From Polynucleobacter sp. (GTDB lineage Bacteria; Pseudomonadota; Gammaproteobacteria; Burkholderiales; Burkholderiaceae_D), in NCBI GenBank assembly GCA_021737945.1, contig JAIPCX010000015.1:16184-80183 (forward strand): a stretch of 64,000 bases of DNA, given 5' to 3'. This document shows positions 1-13,841 of the stretch, piece by piece (within the stretch, counting starts at the first letter, position 1; every line of letters begins with the position of its first letter). Under the pieces are notes generated by a model that did no database searches, had not been told where the DNA came from, and was given only the letters and a program-made list of their open reading frames with translations. A program made the position numbers and the translations under genes.

Positions 1-459
1 GCCTGTATCAAAATCTAATCCCAGAGGTGCGCCAAGGTCCACATGATCTTTAACCTCAAAATCAAACTGGCGAGGTGTGCCAACTTTGCGAAGCTCAACG
101 TTGCCTGATTCATCGCTACCAGAAGGCACCGACTCATGAGGTAGATTCGGTATCGCTTGCATAAAGTCCGCAAGCTTTGTCTGAACGATGTCGAGCTGAT
201 CAGCTGAAGCTTTGAGTTCATCACCCAAACCAGCTACCTGATTCATGACAGCGGTCGTATCTTCGCCTTTACCTTTGAGCGCGCCAATTTGCTTGGATAG
301 CGAGTTGCGCTGCGCCTGCAATTCCTCAGTACGAGTCTGGATAGATTTGCGCTCTGCCTCTAGTGCATTAAAGCTCGCTGTGTCCAGAGTAAATTTGCGG
401 TGCGCCAGACGGGCTGCAACAGCCTCTATATCCTTGCGGAGAAGTTGAATGTCGATCAT
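1..459 (-). CDS. serS: Seryl-tRNA synthetase, N-terminal part (3' end outside window)
   Basis: This gene charges tRNA-Ser with serine in the cytosol. It is missing from the ORF track because no stop codon falls inside the window. The minus frame is open from an ATG at 459 to base 1 (153 codons) and begins [18 protein letters not shown]. It continues through a charged coiled-coil (the tRNA-binding arm, about residues 30-100) to [10 protein letters not shown] and then [18 protein letters not shown], a run typical of SerRS just before the catalytic core. The class II catalytic motifs lie beyond the window. The gene follows rarA on the same strand after about 100 bases. The 15..224 ORF in the track is a shadow of this gene. 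Confidence 0.95.
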   Translation of the reverse strand, partial: MIDIQLLRKDIEAVAARLAHRKFTLDTASFNALEAERKSIQTRTEELQAQRNSLSKQIGALKGKGEDTTAVMNQVAGLGDELKASADQLDIVQTKLADFMQAIPNLPHESVPSGSDESGNVELRKVGTPRQFDFEVKDHVDLGAPLGLDFDTG

Positions 460-556
460 GGGGAGATGCGTCAGATTAAGAACAAAGATGAGATTGTACC
501 AAGGGCGGGTACGGTCACGGTTTGATTGGGTTAGCAGTAATGTGACGGCAGTAAGC

Positions 557-1846
557 TCATTTTTTACCGCTCGCTTTGTAGTCACTATCCAATTGCCTGA
601 GATACGCCAGCTTCTCTGCGATCTTGCCCTCTAGACCTCGAGGCGACGGCTGATACCAGCCTGGCTCGCGGATACCCTCCGGAAGGTAAGTTTCACCGGC
701 CGCATAGGCGTCGGGTTCATCATGTGCGTAGCGATACAACTTACCGTAGCCCAGCTCTTTCATTAGCTTAGTAGGTGCATTTCGCAGATGCTCGGGCACA
801 GGGCGCGATGCATCATTGGCTATAAAAGATCGCACCTTGTTATACGCGTTATAAACCGCATTGGATTTAGCCGCACAAGCAAGATAAACAACCGCCTCGG
901 CCAACGCCAGCTCACCTTCGGGCGAACCTAGTCGTTCATACGATTCAGCCGCATCCAACGTCAATCTCAATGCACGCGGATCAGCCAAGCCTATATCTTC
1001 GCTTGCCATGCGTATTAATCGCCGGCTTAGATAACGAGGATCAGCACCGCCATCGAGCATACGGACTAACCAATACAGCGCTGCATCAGGGTTTGATCCA
1101 CGAACGGATTTATGCAGTGCAGATATCTGATCATAAAAAGTATCGCCACCTTTATCAAAACGACGCAGGGTGTCGCCCAAACTTTCTTTCAACAAGGCAG
1201 CGTCAATCACACTGACTTTTTTTTGTTGTGTCGCCCGCAAAACAATTTCGATATTATTTAAGAGTTTGCGACCATCCCCGTCAGCACTAGCCGCCAATAA
1301 TTGCTTAGCTTCTTGGTCAACGCTGAATTCATTGTCGATAGCAATCGCACGATCGACTAATTGGAGTAAATCGTCAGGCGTTAATGGCTTTAATACGTAC
1401 ACAGCGGCACGCGAGAGCAATGCGCCGTTTACTTCAAACGATGGGTTTTCAGTGGTGGCACCAATAAACGTCAGTAAACCACTTTCCACATGTGGCAGAA
1501 AGGCGTCTTGCTGACTCTTATTAAAACGATGAACTTCATCAACAAATAAAATCGTTTGCCGACCTGAATTCGCTTGTATGACCTGAGCGCGTTCTACCGC
1601 CTCACGAATATCTTTAACACCTGAAAGCACGGCAGATAACGCGATGAACTCGGCATTGAATCCCTGCGCCATTAAGCGCGCCAGCGTGGTCTTACCTACG
1701 CCCGGCGGTCCCCACAAAATCATGGAGTGCGGCTGACCTGACTCAAAAGCCACGCGCAAAGGCTTGCCTGCTGCGAGCAGATGCTCTTGTCCGATCACAT
1801 CATCAAGAACTGCAGGGCGCAAGCGCTCGGCGAGAGGGGCGCTCAT
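557..1846 (-). CDS. rarA: Replication-associated recombination protein A (RarA/MgsA), AAA+ ATPase
   Basis: RarA is a clamp-loader-like AAA+ ATPase that acts at stalled replication forks. The 429-aa product has Walker A GPPGVGKT at residues 46-53, Walker B with DEVH at 103-106 followed by RFNKSQQD, and sensor-1 region GATTENPSF near 129-137. The C-terminal half matches the MgsA tetramerisation region (for example [18 protein letters not shown]). Length is normal for the family. The ATG start at 1846 lies just downstream of lolA, with a 3-bp gap between the stop of lolA and this ATG, so the two are probably co-transcribed. The neighbourhood ftsK-lolA-rarA-serS supports the call. Confidence 0.96.
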   Translation of the reverse strand: MSAPLAERLRPAVLDDVIGQEHLLAAGKPLRVAFESGQPHSMILWGPPGVGKTTLARLMAQGFNAEFIALSAVLSGVKDIREAVERAQVIQANSGRQTILFVDEVHRFNKSQQDAFLPHVESGLLTFIGATTENPSFEVNGALLSRAAVYVLKPLTPDDLLQLVDRAIAIDNEFSVDQEAKQLLAASADGDGRKLLNNIEIVLRATQQKKVSVIDAALLKESLGDTLRRFDKGGDTFYDQISALHKSVRGSNPDAALYWLVRMLDGGADPRYLSRRLIRMASEDIGLADPRALRLTLDAAESYERLGSPEGELALAEAVVYLACAAKSNAVYNAYNKVRSFIANDASRPVPEHLRNAPTKLMKELGYGKLYRYAHDEPDAYAAGETYLPEGIREPGWYQPSPRGLEGKIAEKLAYLRQLDSDYKASGKK

Positions 1847-1849
1847 GTT

Positions 1850-2470
1850 TTATTGCTGAAGTACGTCGGCACCCTTAGGTAGGGCGAAATGAAATTGATT
1901 GGCTGGCAGTGATGGATTTTTTTCAAACTTGGTAAATGTGAGTAACGAGATCTGACCAAAGCTATCGCGCAATTCCATGGCAACGGGCACGCCGTCCTTC
2001 AAGCCAATCCCAATTTTTTCAAAACTCGTATCTTTAGCTTTGGGGATGGCTTGCAACCACTCAATGCCTTCACGCAGACCGCCTTCGGACAAGGTGAAGT
2101 TTTTTTCCAGATCATTACTACCAAAAAGTATCGCGGCTGGTGAAGAGCCTATGGCATTACCTAGAGTCTTGATCGTGACTTGATTCAGATCTTTATCGTA
2201 GATAAAAAGTTTTTCACCATCAGCCTGCAAAACCTGCTCGTAGGGTTTTTGGTAGGTCCAGATAAATTTTCCCGGACGCGCAAAGATAAACACGCCATTG
2301 GCAGTCGAAGAGACTCGCATCTTGCCGCCCTCTTCTTTCACCATGCGCTGATTAAATTCTCCACGCGCACTTTTGGTGCCTGCTACAAACGCCTTGAATT
2401 GCTCTAGCGCAGATGCCTGTGCAAGCAAGGGAAGACAAATAAACAAACTAAAGAAAAATTTGATTTTCAC
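1850..2470 (-). CDS. lolA: Outer-membrane lipoprotein carrier protein LolA
   Basis: LolA is the periplasmic chaperone that takes lipoproteins from LolCDE to LolB. The track starts this ORF at a TTG (2500), but a GTG at 2470 is a better start. It is preceded by GAAGAG at 6-nt spacing and opens directly into a signal peptide ([20 protein letters not shown], cleavage after ASA). The mature protein has the LolA look, with [10 protein letters not shown], a [14 protein letters not shown] segment and a hydrophobic beta-rich body. From the GTG the product is 206 aa, normal for LolA. The gene sits 39 nt after ftsK and touches rarA, so an ftsK-lolA-rarA transcript is likely. Confidence 0.93.
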   Translation of the reverse strand: MKIKFFFSLFICLPLLAQASALEQFKAFVAGTKSARGEFNQRMVKEEGGKMRVSSTANGVFIFARPGKFIWTYQKPYEQVLQADGEKLFIYDKDLNQVTIKTLGNAIGSSPAAILFGSNDLEKNFTLSEGGLREGIEWLQAIPKAKDTSFEKIGIGLKDGVPVAMELRDSFGQISLLTFTKFEKNPSLPANQFHFALPKGADVLQQ

Positions 2471-2509
2471 AGAGCGCTCTTCACTCAATTCATTATTCAA
2501 TGCTTGTTA

Positions 2510-4846
2510 TTACTCAGCATTCCCCGAGGGGACCAAGATTTCACGATTACCATTCGACTGCATCTGAGACACGATACCGCTCTGCTCCATTTGCTCGAGC
2601 AGTCGCGCAGCACGGTTGTAACCGATACGTAAATGGCGCTGCACCAACGATATCGATGCGCGTCGATTTTTGAGGACGATACCCACTGCCTGATCGTATA
2701 AAGGATCGGCTTCGCCGCTAGGGGCACCTACGCCACTGGCGTCGGCGCCTTCTTCTATCAGGCCACCCTCGAGTATGCCCTCAATGTAATTCGGCTCGCC
2801 TTGTGATTTGAGGTGCTTGACAACACGATGCACTTCTTCATCAGACACAAACGCACCGTGCACACGCACAGGCATGCCGGTACCCGGCGGCATGTAAAGC
2901 ATATCGCCCATACCCAGCAAAGCCTCAGCCCCTTGTTGATCGAGGATGGTTCGTGAATCAATTTTGCTAGATACTTGAAACGCGATACGCGTAGGAATAT
3001 TGGCTTTAATCAAACCAGTAATCACATCAACTGATGGGCGTTGTGTCGCTAAAATTAAATGAATACCTGCAGCACGCGCTTTTTGCGCTATACGTGCAAT
3101 CAACTCTTCCACTTTTTTTCCAACGACCATCATCAAATCGGCCAACTCATCAATGATGATGACAATGGTAGGCAGCTTGTCTAATGGCTCAGGTGCGTCG
3201 GGAGTTAAACTAAATGGGTTGGGAATTTTTTCTGATTTTTTATCCGCATCAACGATTTTTTGGTTATAGCCCGCCAAATTACGCACACCCATTTTGGACA
3301 TCAGGCGATAGCGTCGTTCCATCTCATTGACCGCCCAATTCAGCGCATGCCCTGCCTGCCGCATGTCGGTGACAACCGGTGCCAACAAATGAGGAATGCC
3401 TTCATAGATCGATAATTCCAGCATCTTAGGATCGATCAATATCAAGCGCACCTGATTTGGATCGGCTTTGTAAAGCAAAGAGAGTATCGTGGCATTGATG
3501 CCGACAGACTTACCCGAGCCCGTTGTACCCGCCACCAGCAAATGCGGCATCTTGGCGAGATCGGCCACAACAGGGTTGCCTGCAATGTCTTTGCCCAGAC
3601 CTATCGTCAGTAGGGATGCATTATCGTTATAAATCTTAGAGCCAACAATTTCTGTCAGACGAACGATTTGTCGATTGGGGTTAGGTAGCTCAAGCCCCAT
3701 GTAGTTCTTGCCAGGGATAGTCTCGACCACGCGTATCGATGTTAACGACAAAGCGCGCGCTAAATCCCGTGCGAGATTAACGATTTGACTTCCTTTAACG
3801 CCGGTTGCCGGTTCGATTTCGTAACGAGTAATCACTGGCCCAGGATACGCAGCCACTACTCGAACTTCAACGCCAAAGTCTGATAGTTTTTTCTCAATCA
3901 GGCGGCTAACAAATTCCAACGTATCGACGCTTACTGTTTCCTGCTCCGTCGGTGGCTCATCTAATAACGAGAGGGGCGGCAAGTTGGTGTCTGGCATATC
4001 CAAGAACAGCGACACCTGTTTTTCTTTTTGTGCGCGTTCAGATTTAGGTACCGACACCACTTGCGGCACGATTTGTATCGGCGAAGTTGCCTTCGATTCG
4101 ACTATGCGCGCGCGTTCTTGCTCAACCACTTCTTCACGTTTAACAGCCGCCTCTTGACCGACCTTACGGTCCTGCCACTCAACATATAGCGCATTGAGTA
4201 ATTGAACAAAGCTCTCTATCGCACCACCCAAACGCTCAGCGACGGCCAACCACGACACATGAAAGCACAAGCTAAAACCCAAACCAAACAGCATCAGCAG
4301 CAACAAGGTGCCGCCATCAAAACCAAAACCTGACTGCGCGCTGCCACCGACTAATTCACCCAACACGCCGCCGGGGTCACGTGGCAATTTCACTTTCAGG
4401 CTATACATCCGAACAAATTCAAGACCGCAACTACCCAGTACTAGCAATACAAAACCACCGATGCGTATCAACACCTCATAACGATGCGGTGCTTCTTGCT
4501 CTTGCTCAAGAAAAAAACGCTTGGCCAGACGTCGATAACTCACCCAAACGGCGGCCAACATCGCCACGCACCACCACCAAGCAGAAAATCCGAAAATGTA
4601 GAACATCAAATCCGATAACCACGCACCAGCCGAGCCGCCCCAATTTAACGGCTTGGTCGACATACCCGCGTGCGACCATCCAGAGTCGGCCGTGGAATAC
4701 GTAAACATGACCAACGTCAAGTAAGCGCCAATAACGGCCAATAAAAGCCAACGAGCCTCGGAAAGCAGGCGTATCAGTCGATTCGGCAGGGGATCGGGCG
4801 CCGCAGCGGGGGGTGTTCGGGTATAGGTGGAAGTATTTCGGCTCAT
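2510..4846 (-). CDS. ftsK: DNA translocase FtsK
   Basis: FtsK is a septal hexameric DNA pump that moves chromosome termini and activates XerCD at dif. The N-terminal region has about four membrane segments (for example [18 protein letters not shown] and [18 protein letters not shown]). A linker of only about 100 residues follows, much shorter than in E. coli FtsK. The motor has Walker [15 protein letters not shown] and Walker [16 protein letters not shown]. The C-terminal winged-helix gamma domain, which reads KOPS, is present ([20 protein letters not shown]). The start is given at ATG 4846; the GTG at 4855 used by the track is possible, and neither has a clear Shine-Dalgarno. The gene is divergent from trxB. 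Confidence 0.96.
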   Translation of the reverse strand: MSRNTSTYTRTPPAAAPDPLPNRLIRLLSEARWLLLAVIGAYLTLVMFTYSTADSGWSHAGMSTKPLNWGGSAGAWLSDLMFYIFGFSAWWWCVAMLAAVWVSYRRLAKRFFLEQEQEAPHRYEVLIRIGGFVLLVLGSCGLEFVRMYSLKVKLPRDPGGVLGELVGGSAQSGFGFDGGTLLLLMLFGLGFSLCFHVSWLAVAERLGGAIESFVQLLNALYVEWQDRKVGQEAAVKREEVVEQERARIVESKATSPIQIVPQVVSVPKSERAQKEKQVSLFLDMPDTNLPPLSLLDEPPTEQETVSVDTLEFVSRLIEKKLSDFGVEVRVVAAYPGPVITRYEIEPATGVKGSQIVNLARDLARALSLTSIRVVETIPGKNYMGLELPNPNRQIVRLTEIVGSKIYNDNASLLTIGLGKDIAGNPVVADLAKMPHLLVAGTTGSGKSVGINATILSLLYKADPNQVRLILIDPKMLELSIYEGIPHLLAPVVTDMRQAGHALNWAVNEMERRYRLMSKMGVRNLAGYNQKIVDADKKSEKIPNPFSLTPDAPEPLDKLPTIVIIIDELADLMMVVGKKVEELIARIAQKARAAGIHLILATQRPSVDVITGLIKANIPTRIAFQVSSKIDSRTILDQQGAEALLGMGDMLYMPPGTGMPVRVHGAFVSDEEVHRVVKHLKSQGEPNYIEGILEGGLIEEGADASGVGAPSGEADPLYDQAVGIVLKNRRASISLVQRHLRIGYNRAARLLEQMEQSGIVSQMQSNGNREILVPSGNAE

Positions 4847-5007
4847 GACATTCACAAGTTCTGAGCGGGCTCCTGTAGGGGGCCGTCAGTTCATCTATAA
4901 TTTCGTTTTGATTTTTGCGGCACTATCGCATGAATCTATACCGGATGATACTCCCTCCGGTCAGCATTTTCCCTGTTCCAGCGATTACGCACAGTCCTTT
5001 CACTTAA

Positions 5008-5979
<972 letters not shown>

Positions 5980-6033
5980 GCGTATAGACAGCACCGCTGC
6001 CTAAAATTTCGCAGTTCCCAGTAGGAGACCTGC

Positions 6034-6651
6034 ATGATCAAAGACCTTGCCGAACTCAAGGCGCTGAAGCAGCGACTGAAATCTCGCGCTGAAGCAGCAA
6101 TGAAGGCTGAACAAGAGCGCCGTGAACGCGAGCGCGAGGCGAATCTGTTTCGCACTACTGTTGGCGAAGTTGCGCCACTGAGAACGGCGGCCCGAGTCAG
6201 CACTCCCCTACCGCGACCTCAACCTATCGCTCATCAACGACTGGCGGATGACGAGGCTGCATTGCAGGAATCCTTATCCGATGAATTTAGTATCGATACG
6301 CTGCTAGAGATAGATGAAGATCTCAGCTTTGTGCGCGGTGGCATCGGCCCCGATGTGCTGCGTAAATTACGTGGTGGTGGGTGGGTAACGCAAGATCAAT
6401 TAGATTTGCATGGCTTGCGTACGGATCAAGCGCGTCAAGCTTTGAGTCAGTTTGTTCGTGATTCGATGAAACGTGGAATGCGCTGCGTGCGCATCATTCA
6501 CGGTAAAGGTTTGGGATCGCTGGGGAAAAAACCTGTGTTGAAAAACAAGGTGAGAAACTGGCTAGTACAAAAAGACGAAGTACTCGCTTTTTGTCAGGCG
6601 CGCGCAGCCGATGGAGGCAGCGGCGCGCTGATGGTGTTACTTAAGGGCTAG
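6034..6651 (+). CDS. Smr/MutS2-C domain protein (putative nucleic-acid endonuclease)
   Basis: The 205-aa product has a highly charged coiled-coil-like N-terminus (residues 1-38, ending QERREREREA). A variable linker follows, then an Smr domain from about 120 with the LDLHG motif at 123-127 and HGKGLGS at 156-162. Smr domains are nicking endonucleases of DNA or RNA. The stand-alone SmrA/SmrB-like proteins of proteobacteria have this layout, and E. coli SmrB cleaves mRNA at collided ribosomes. Which role applies here cannot be read from the sequence. It has a good RBS (AGGAG upstream of ATG) and follows trxB. Its 3' end converges on glnB with only about 10 bp between stop codons. Confidence 0.85.
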   Translation: MIKDLAELKALKQRLKSRAEAAMKAEQERREREREANLFRTTVGEVAPLRTAARVSTPLPRPQPIAHQRLADDEAALQESLSDEFSIDTLLEIDEDLSFVRGGIGPDVLRKLRGGGWVTQDQLDLHGLRTDQARQALSQFVRDSMKRGMRCVRIIHGKGLGSLGKKPVLKNKVRNWLVQKDEVLAFCQARAADGGSGALMVLLKG

Positions 6652-6661
6652 TCTTCGGAAC

Positions 6662-8658
<1,997 letters not shown>

Positions 8659-8686
8659 CGGTAACCAAGCTTCAAAGAGGCTAATC

Positions 8687-9829
8687 CTGCAAAACCAGAA
8701 TTATCGCACGCGCATCCTTTCTTCTCTGGCCGAACTGGAACCAAGCACATGGAATGATCTGGTTCGTTCGCAACCCGAGGCGAACCCTTTTCTGTCATAT
8801 GCCTTTCTGCACGCATTGCATGAATCAGGTAGCGCGAGTAAAAAATCCGGCTGGCAGCCCCAGTACCTCAGCATTTGGCAAGGCGATAACCTGGTAGCCG
8901 CGTTGCCGCTGTATGCCAAATTTCACTCCTACGGTGAGTATGTATTTGATTGGGCCTGGGCCGATGCTTATCGTCGCAATGGCTTGGAGTACTACCCGAA
9001 ATTGTTATCCGCGATTCCTTTTACGCCAGTGACGGGTGGTCGGCTACTTGCGATAGATGCGCCAGCACGAGCAGCGTTGGTAACGGCGCTAAAAGAAGTT
9101 CAAGAAAAAAATGATCTCTCCTCAACGCACATTCTTTATCCGCCCGAGCAAGAAGCGAAGCAATTAGAAGAGGCCGGATTTATGCTGCGTAAAGGCGTTC
9201 AATTCCATTGGAAAAATCAAGGCTTTGAAAATTTTGAACAGTTTCTTTCAACGCTAGAACAAAAAAAACGAAAAAATATTCGTGCCGAGCGACGTAAGGT
9301 GCATGAAGCAGGCATCTCGCTACGCCAACTCCCTGGGGTGCAAGCGAGCGAAGCTGACTGGAGATTTTTTAAGCGCTGCTACGACAATACCTATAGCGCG
9401 CATTATTCGACACCCTATTTAAATCTTGATTTCTTCCTAAGAATCAGTCAAACCATGCCAGAAAATTTATTACTGGTCATTGCTGAGCGCGAAGGAAACC
9501 CGATTGCCTCATCGCTGTTAATTCATGATCAAAATACGCTGTATGGTCGTTACTGGGGTGCGCTTGAACATCACGCCTGCCTGCATTTTGAGACCGCGTA
9601 CTATCAGCCACTAGAATTTTGTATCGCCAATAAAATTGCAGCATTTGAAGGTGGCGCACAAGGTGAGCACAAAATGGCGCGAGGTTTTCTACCTCAACAA
9701 ACCTGGTCAGCACACTGGTTAGCGCATCCGGGATTTGCCGACGCCGTTGAACGATTCCTAGACGAAGAAGGAAAAGGAATCGAAAACTATGTGGACGAGC
9801 TGAACGAAAGAAATCCGTTCAAGAGTTAA
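8687..9829 (+). CDS. FemAB/GNAT-like acyltransferase family protein (COG3146 type)
   Basis: The product resembles the conserved proteobacterial family with a FemAB_like / GNAT fold (COG3146, PF04339), whose substrate is unknown to me. Recognisable features are NPFLSYAFLHALHESGSAS near the N-terminus, LPLYAKFHSYGEYVFDWAWADAY, KKRKNIRAERRKV, and a C-terminal stretch around GGAQGEHKMARGFLP that is typical of the family. The track start (ATG 8576) would overlap nadE head to head by about 80 bp. I prefer a CTG at 8687 with AGAGG six bases upstream, giving QNQNYRTRILSSLAEL and about 380 aa. No in-frame ATG or GTG lies near that point. Function confidence is low; family confidence is good. Confidence 0.78.
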   Translation: MQNQNYRTRILSSLAELEPSTWNDLVRSQPEANPFLSYAFLHALHESGSASKKSGWQPQYLSIWQGDNLVAALPLYAKFHSYGEYVFDWAWADAYRRNGLEYYPKLLSAIPFTPVTGGRLLAIDAPARAALVTALKEVQEKNDLSSTHILYPPEQEAKQLEEAGFMLRKGVQFHWKNQGFENFEQFLSTLEQKKRKNIRAERRKVHEAGISLRQLPGVQASEADWRFFKRCYDNTYSAHYSTPYLNLDFFLRISQTMPENLLLVIAEREGNPIASSLLIHDQNTLYGRYWGALEHHACLHFETAYYQPLEFCIANKIAAFEGGAQGEHKMARGFLPQQTWSAHWLAHPGFADAVERFLDEEGKGIENYVDELNERNPFKS

Positions 9830-9833
9830 CAAT

Positions 9834-9864
9834 AAAAAAGCGCCACCGATGTGGCGCTTTTTTT
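9834..9864. terminator. Bidirectional rho-independent terminator
   Basis: A perfect 7-bp stem GCGCCAC/GTGGCGC with loop CGAT is flanked by an A-run on the left and an 8-T run on the right. It sits between the convergent acyltransferase gene and ppa and should serve both. Confidence 0.9.
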
Positions 9865-9880
9865 ATTCAACTGTCTATGA

Positions 9881-10429
9881 TCAAAAATTTGGCTTGCTCG
9901 CCGCTTTCTTGTAGTTATCAACGCCAGTCATGATCTCAGAACGTGCATCATCTGGACCAAACCAACCTTCAACCTTGACCCATTTGCCTGGCTCCAGATC
10001 TTTGTAGTGTTCGAAAAAATGCTGAATCTGCTGTAGTCGTAATGAATTCATATCTTCAGGTTTTTGCCAATGCGTATAAATCGGCAAAACTTTGTCGACC
10101 GGTACGGCGAGTACTTTGGCATCGCCTCCGGATTCATCCTGCATCTTTAATACACCTACAGGCCGGCAACGCACCACGACGCCCGCCAACAATGGAAACG
10201 GCGTAATCACCAATACGTCAACCGGATCCCCATCATCAGCGATGGTGTGTGGAACATAACCGTAATTACACGGATAGTGCATGGCGGTACCCATGAAACG
10301 ATCCACAAAAATCGCACCCGATTCCTTATCAACTTCGTATTTGATTGGATCGGCATTCATTGGAATTTCGATGACTACATTGAAATCGTTTGGCAAATCG
10401 CGGCCAGCTGGTACCAGATTCAAACCCAT
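9881..10429 (-). CDS. ppa: Inorganic pyrophosphatase
   Basis: Ppa hydrolyses pyrophosphate released by biosynthesis and polymerisation in the cytosol. The 182-aa product is a family I soluble enzyme. The signature [11 protein letters not shown] contains the metal-binding aspartates D66, D68 and D71, and [11 protein letters not shown] and [11 protein letters not shown] are typical active-site segments. ATG 10429 is preceded by TTGAGG. A bidirectional terminator follows the stop codon. It is transcribed separately from the upstream heme operon, with about 140 bp between them. Confidence 0.96.
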   Translation of the reverse strand: MGLNLVPAGRDLPNDFNVVIEIPMNADPIKYEVDKESGAIFVDRFMGTAMHYPCNYGYVPHTIADDGDPVDVLVITPFPLLAGVVVRCRPVGVLKMQDESGGDAKVLAVPVDKVLPIYTHWQKPEDMNSLRLQQIQHFFEHYKDLEPGKWVKVEGWFGPDDARSEIMTGVDNYKKAASKPNF

Positions 10430-10525
10430 TTTTACCTCAAAATAAAAAACAAAATAGAAATCACAAAACGCGCGATTATAGCGGCACAGGCTTTCGGTGC
10501 GCTTACATCGTCAAGGGTGGCGTCA

Positions 10526-10549
10526 TTTGAACGACTGTTTGAACGACTG
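10526..10549. repeat. 12-bp tandem duplication in the hemY-ppa gap
   Basis: TTTGAACGACTG occurs twice head to tail, followed by a degenerate third start (ATTGACCG). It lies in the gap between the end of hemY and the start of ppa, so it is upstream of ppa. No function is evident. Confidence 0.6.
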
Positions 10550-10570
10550 ATTGACCGTTTATTTGCGCGA

Positions 10571-11782
10571 TCAGGATTTAGCTGTGAGGGGCAACAAAGT
10601 CACAGCGCACTGACGATAATGATCCGCAGCGGCTTCCGGTTGATTCAACTCTTCATGCAATTGGGCCAGTCGCAAATGGGCTTCTTGCCGGGTGCTTACA
10701 TCGCCACCAGAAAGCGACTGCTCTAAATGGCGCTGCGCTTTGCCCCATAATTTTTGCTTCAGGCACAGCATACCTAAGGCCAGCGAAATTTCAGTGTCGT
10801 TAGGACGCTCTTTCAGCCAATGCTCACAATGCTCAATTTGTTTTAGCAGCGTTGATGAACCTGCCGGCGCTGCGACTTGGCGATAAGCGCGCAACAAACG
10901 AGAATCCCAGGTTTTTGTTAATGCCGCCTCAAGAATCGAAGAAGCTTCGATTTGCTGACCAATTTTTATGAAACCATTCGCCGCTTGTACCGCAACGATG
11001 GTACTGACCCTATCTTCTGAGGGCACTTTGGACCAAAGCAGTTTCAAGGATTCTGGATCTTCACTGGCTTTCGTCAGCAAGGCTTCGTAAGCAACATCTC
11101 GCAGCCGTCGTGAAAGTGTGGGATGCAGTGATTTATGTTTATCTAACAAACGCACAAGCCGCAACACCTCGGGCCAGTTGCGTGCGTTTTGATGCACCTT
11201 GAGCGCTAGCCGTAAGGCCTGAGTATGACGAATACCGCTAGTGTTTAATTCGCGTAAAGCATCCAGTGCGCGATCCGTTTCTTTGACATCTTCGGCATAT
11301 AACTCGACTGCAGTCATCAATCTAGCCGTTCGTAAATTCGTATCTTGATCCGCTTTTAAAAGCCATTCATCACGTCGGCTCAGTTGCTGCATACGCTGTG
11401 CTGCACGCGCACCAATCAACGCTGCTAGACCGGCATTGTCGGGCGAAGTGGCGGCACGTTCGGCTAATTTTTCTGCACGCCCAAATCGACCTTCGAGATA
11501 ACTTTGCAAAGCTTCATTCAATGCGCGGCCCGATTCACGCAACTGCCGCATTGCGCGGTACTGTTCGACTTGACGCGGCATCGCCAGAGTCGCACGTACA
11601 GCGGCGAGAATCCCCAACACAAAGGAAAAGCTGGCAAGCAACACCACAATGAAAAAATTCAATGAAAAATCAACCCGGTACGGTGGATAAAACAAAACGA
11701 CATTCCCGGGATTAAAGCGCGCGAGCACCGCCAATCCAATGGCGGATGCTAACAAGATCATGAGCCAGATAAAAAAGCGCAT
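10571..11782 (-). CDS. hemY: Heme biosynthesis-associated TPR protein HemY
   Basis: HemY is an inner-membrane protein of proteobacteria encoded at the end of hemCDXY operons. It is not the Bacillus protoporphyrinogen oxidase that shares the name, and its biochemical role is unsettled. The 403-aa product begins with two membrane segments (MRFFIWLMILLASAIGLAVL and NFFIVVLLASFSFVLGILAAV) with NPGNVVLFYPPYRVDFS between them, the classic HemY N-terminus. Alpha-helical TPR-like repeats follow to the end (for example DTEISLALGMLCLKQKLWGKA). It starts 5 bp after the hemX stop, consistent with an operon. Confidence 0.92.
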   Translation of the reverse strand: MRFFIWLMILLASAIGLAVLARFNPGNVVLFYPPYRVDFSLNFFIVVLLASFSFVLGILAAVRATLAMPRQVEQYRAMRQLRESGRALNEALQSYLEGRFGRAEKLAERAATSPDNAGLAALIGARAAQRMQQLSRRDEWLLKADQDTNLRTARLMTAVELYAEDVKETDRALDALRELNTSGIRHTQALRLALKVHQNARNWPEVLRLVRLLDKHKSLHPTLSRRLRDVAYEALLTKASEDPESLKLLWSKVPSEDRVSTIVAVQAANGFIKIGQQIEASSILEAALTKTWDSRLLRAYRQVAAPAGSSTLLKQIEHCEHWLKERPNDTEISLALGMLCLKQKLWGKAQRHLEQSLSGGDVSTRQEAHLRLAQLHEELNQPEAAADHYRQCAVTLLPLTAKS

Positions 11783-11787
11783 GGTAA

Positions 11788-13071
11788 TCAGGGACGCGAA
11801 CGAGACTGACGAACGGCAGCAAGGCTATGCGAGAGTGTCGGCATTTCAATGTTGAGTACGCTCTCTTGCAGCTGCTTGATTAATTCGCGAGCTGCTTGTG
11901 TCTGTCTTGAGCGAATTTCAAAATAGCGCACCAGCGCACGATCGGCTTCGGCTAAGTCGCTTCTAAATGCAGCATCATTGCGCGACAGCAGTGCTAATCG
12001 CGCATTCAATAACCTCAGTTTTAAATTTTCACGCGCAAAGAAAGCCTCACCCGGTGAGAGCAACAAGGCTTCTGGTGTGCCTACCACACGCACGCGAACT
12101 AGCTGCCGAAGCTCATTCCACAAGTCGCTGCTCCAGCTATTCCAACGCTCCAACAGCACAGTTCGCCATTCGTCACTCGCCTTGGAATCGCTAGTACTGG
12201 GAGATGCCAACTTAGACTTGGGTGCCGGCGCTACGACTGCAGGCTTAGCGTCCGATAACAAAGGCATCTGATCTACTTGGGCAACCAGGGCATCTAGCCT
12301 CACAGCAATGCCGGTTAAATCAACACTAGGTAAACTTTTGAGGTTGTCAGTGTCTTTTGCAATCGCACGCCGAATAGCAATGAATTGCGGACGATCAGTG
12401 CGGGCCAAGCGTGCATCTGCATTTTGTAAAGCAATCAATGCGCCGCGTAGGTTTCCAGCAAGCTGTAATTGCTGACTAGCGGTTGACAATACTTGTTCAA
12501 TTTCTGCCAACGCCCAGTCATCACGATTTTTTGCCAGATCCTGATACAGCTGCTCCAGCGCCAACTGCTGCCCTTGTGACTCCACTTGCTTGGCTTCGAG
12601 CACTGCGACTTTGCCTTGCATCAGCTTCAACTCATCATCAACACGATTGGCGATAAGTTTCGTTTGGATATTCATGTTGTCGCCCGATTGCAGGCGTTGC
12701 GCTAACTCGCGACGCAAATCGCTAATGTCATTGCGCGCACTCCACCACTGCAGGCCCAGTAAAAAAGCCAATAAGCCGACGATCAACTTGAGATTAAATT
12801 CTTTACTGTCCAGGCTCTCGCGTAAACGATCTCCCCACGAACGTGAAGCTGGCTCAGCTGGCTTAGGATCTATCGCATCAGGCGCGACTTCGGCGGGCGC
12901 AGCAGCAGTCGGCTGGGCAGTTGGGCCTTGCTGAGTTTCAGGGACTGTCTGTTGAGCTAAGGAATCGTGGGCGATCATAGGCTCGGACTCCGAACTCAAA
13001 GCCGGTACAGGCGTTGACGCCGGGTTCTCAGCTGCGGATGACGATGGGGGGGATGGTGGCAACTCGCTCAT
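11788..13071 (-). CDS. hemX: HemX family protein (uroporphyrinogen-III C-methyltransferase-like, membrane-anchored)
   Basis: HemX proteins are annotated as uroporphyrinogen-III C-methyltransferases, but they lack the methyltransferase domain and probably act as an anchor or scaffold. The track ORF is too long upstream. ATG 13071 overlaps the hemD stop by 4 bp (ATGA) and gives 427 aa starting [13 protein letters not shown] Pro/Ala/Glu-rich N-terminal cytoplasmic tail of about 90 residues precedes one membrane segment (LIVGLLAFLLGLQWWSA). A periplasmic helical, coiled-coil-like domain typical of HemX then follows (QQLQLAGNLRGALIALQNADARL). Confidence 0.9.
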   Translation of the reverse strand: MSELPPSPPSSSAAENPASTPVPALSSESEPMIAHDSLAQQTVPETQQGPTAQPTAAAPAEVAPDAIDPKPAEPASRSWGDRLRESLDSKEFNLKLIVGLLAFLLGLQWWSARNDISDLRRELAQRLQSGDNMNIQTKLIANRVDDELKLMQGKVAVLEAKQVESQGQQLALEQLYQDLAKNRDDWALAEIEQVLSTASQQLQLAGNLRGALIALQNADARLARTDRPQFIAIRRAIAKDTDNLKSLPSVDLTGIAVRLDALVAQVDQMPLLSDAKPAVVAPAPKSKLASPSTSDSKASDEWRTVLLERWNSWSSDLWNELRQLVRVRVVGTPEALLLSPGEAFFARENLKLRLLNARLALLSRNDAAFRSDLAEADRALVRYFEIRSRQTQAARELIKQLQESVLNIEMPTLSHSLAAVRQSRSRP

Positions 13072-13841
13072 GGCCGCGATTGTATCGCGGTCACCAGTGC
13101 TTCGTCGCCTGATGCCGTCAGAATAACGTGCTGAAAACCCATGTTTTTTGCAGTCTCTTCGATTCGAACGTGCGGAACGATCACTGTCGCTCGCTGAATT
13201 TGCTCCCAACCGGAGGTACCGGCTACCTGCTCTACATCGTCTTTGAGGTTACGCAAGGCTTCCGAACTGGTGATGACCCAGTCGCAGTCGACCTCCAGCA
13301 GCTGGGATAACTCCTCTCGACGCTCCGCATCCAAAGGAGGCGAGCCACGCCTATAGGCCGCCACCTGATCCACCGTAATCCCAGCCTCACGTAAGCGGTC
13401 AGCCAGCAATTCACGGCCAGTTTCGGCCCGAATAATCAGCACTTTCTTGCCGGCCAGCGCTGGCAAATCTAGCACCTCGAGCAAGGTTTCGGAATCGGTG
13501 CGCTGGGTATCGATAGGGCTAAGTACGGTGGCAGTTTGATCGGTGACTCCATGCCTAGCCAGCGCTTGCCGGCTACCTTCACCCACCACGGCGGCCGACA
13601 CTCCCCGCGGCCACTTAGGCAAAAAGGCAAACGCTGCATCCACCGCATTCGGGCTGACAAAGGCCACCATGGCGTAGTCAGAAAGGTTATTCAGGCAGAC
13701 TTTGAGTTGGGAAGGATCGGACAGTGGCTGTATATCCAACAGCGGAAAAACACAAACAGCACGTCCCAGTGCTATCAGTCGCAAGGCGAGGGATTCCGCC
13801 TGCGACTGGGGACGGGTGATAACAATCAGGTTCTTACTCAA
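13068..13841 (-). CDS. hemD: Uroporphyrinogen-III synthase
   Basis: HemD cyclises hydroxymethylbilane to uroporphyrinogen III. The real protein begins near [21 protein letters not shown]. The long N-terminus in the ORF track is hemC read in another frame. The likely start is the TTG at 13841, which overlaps the hemC stop region and gives 257 aa, normal for HemD. The Shine-Dalgarno is poor because AAGG directly abuts the TTG, so translational coupling to hemC is probable. Family features include [32 protein letters not shown] and [20 protein letters not shown] a few codons upstream is an alternative start. Confidence 0.92.
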   Translation of the reverse strand: MSKNLIVITRPQSQAESLALRLIALGRAVCVFPLLDIQPLSDPSQLKVCLNNLSDYAMVAFVSPNAVDAAFAFLPKWPRGVSAAVVGEGSRQALARHGVTDQTATVLSPIDTQRTDSETLLEVLDLPALAGKKVLIIRAETGRELLADRLREAGITVDQVAAYRRGSPPLDAERREELSQLLEVDCDWVITSSEALRNLKDDVEQVAGTSGWEQIQRATVIVPHVRIEETAKNMGFQHVILTASGDEALVTAIQSRP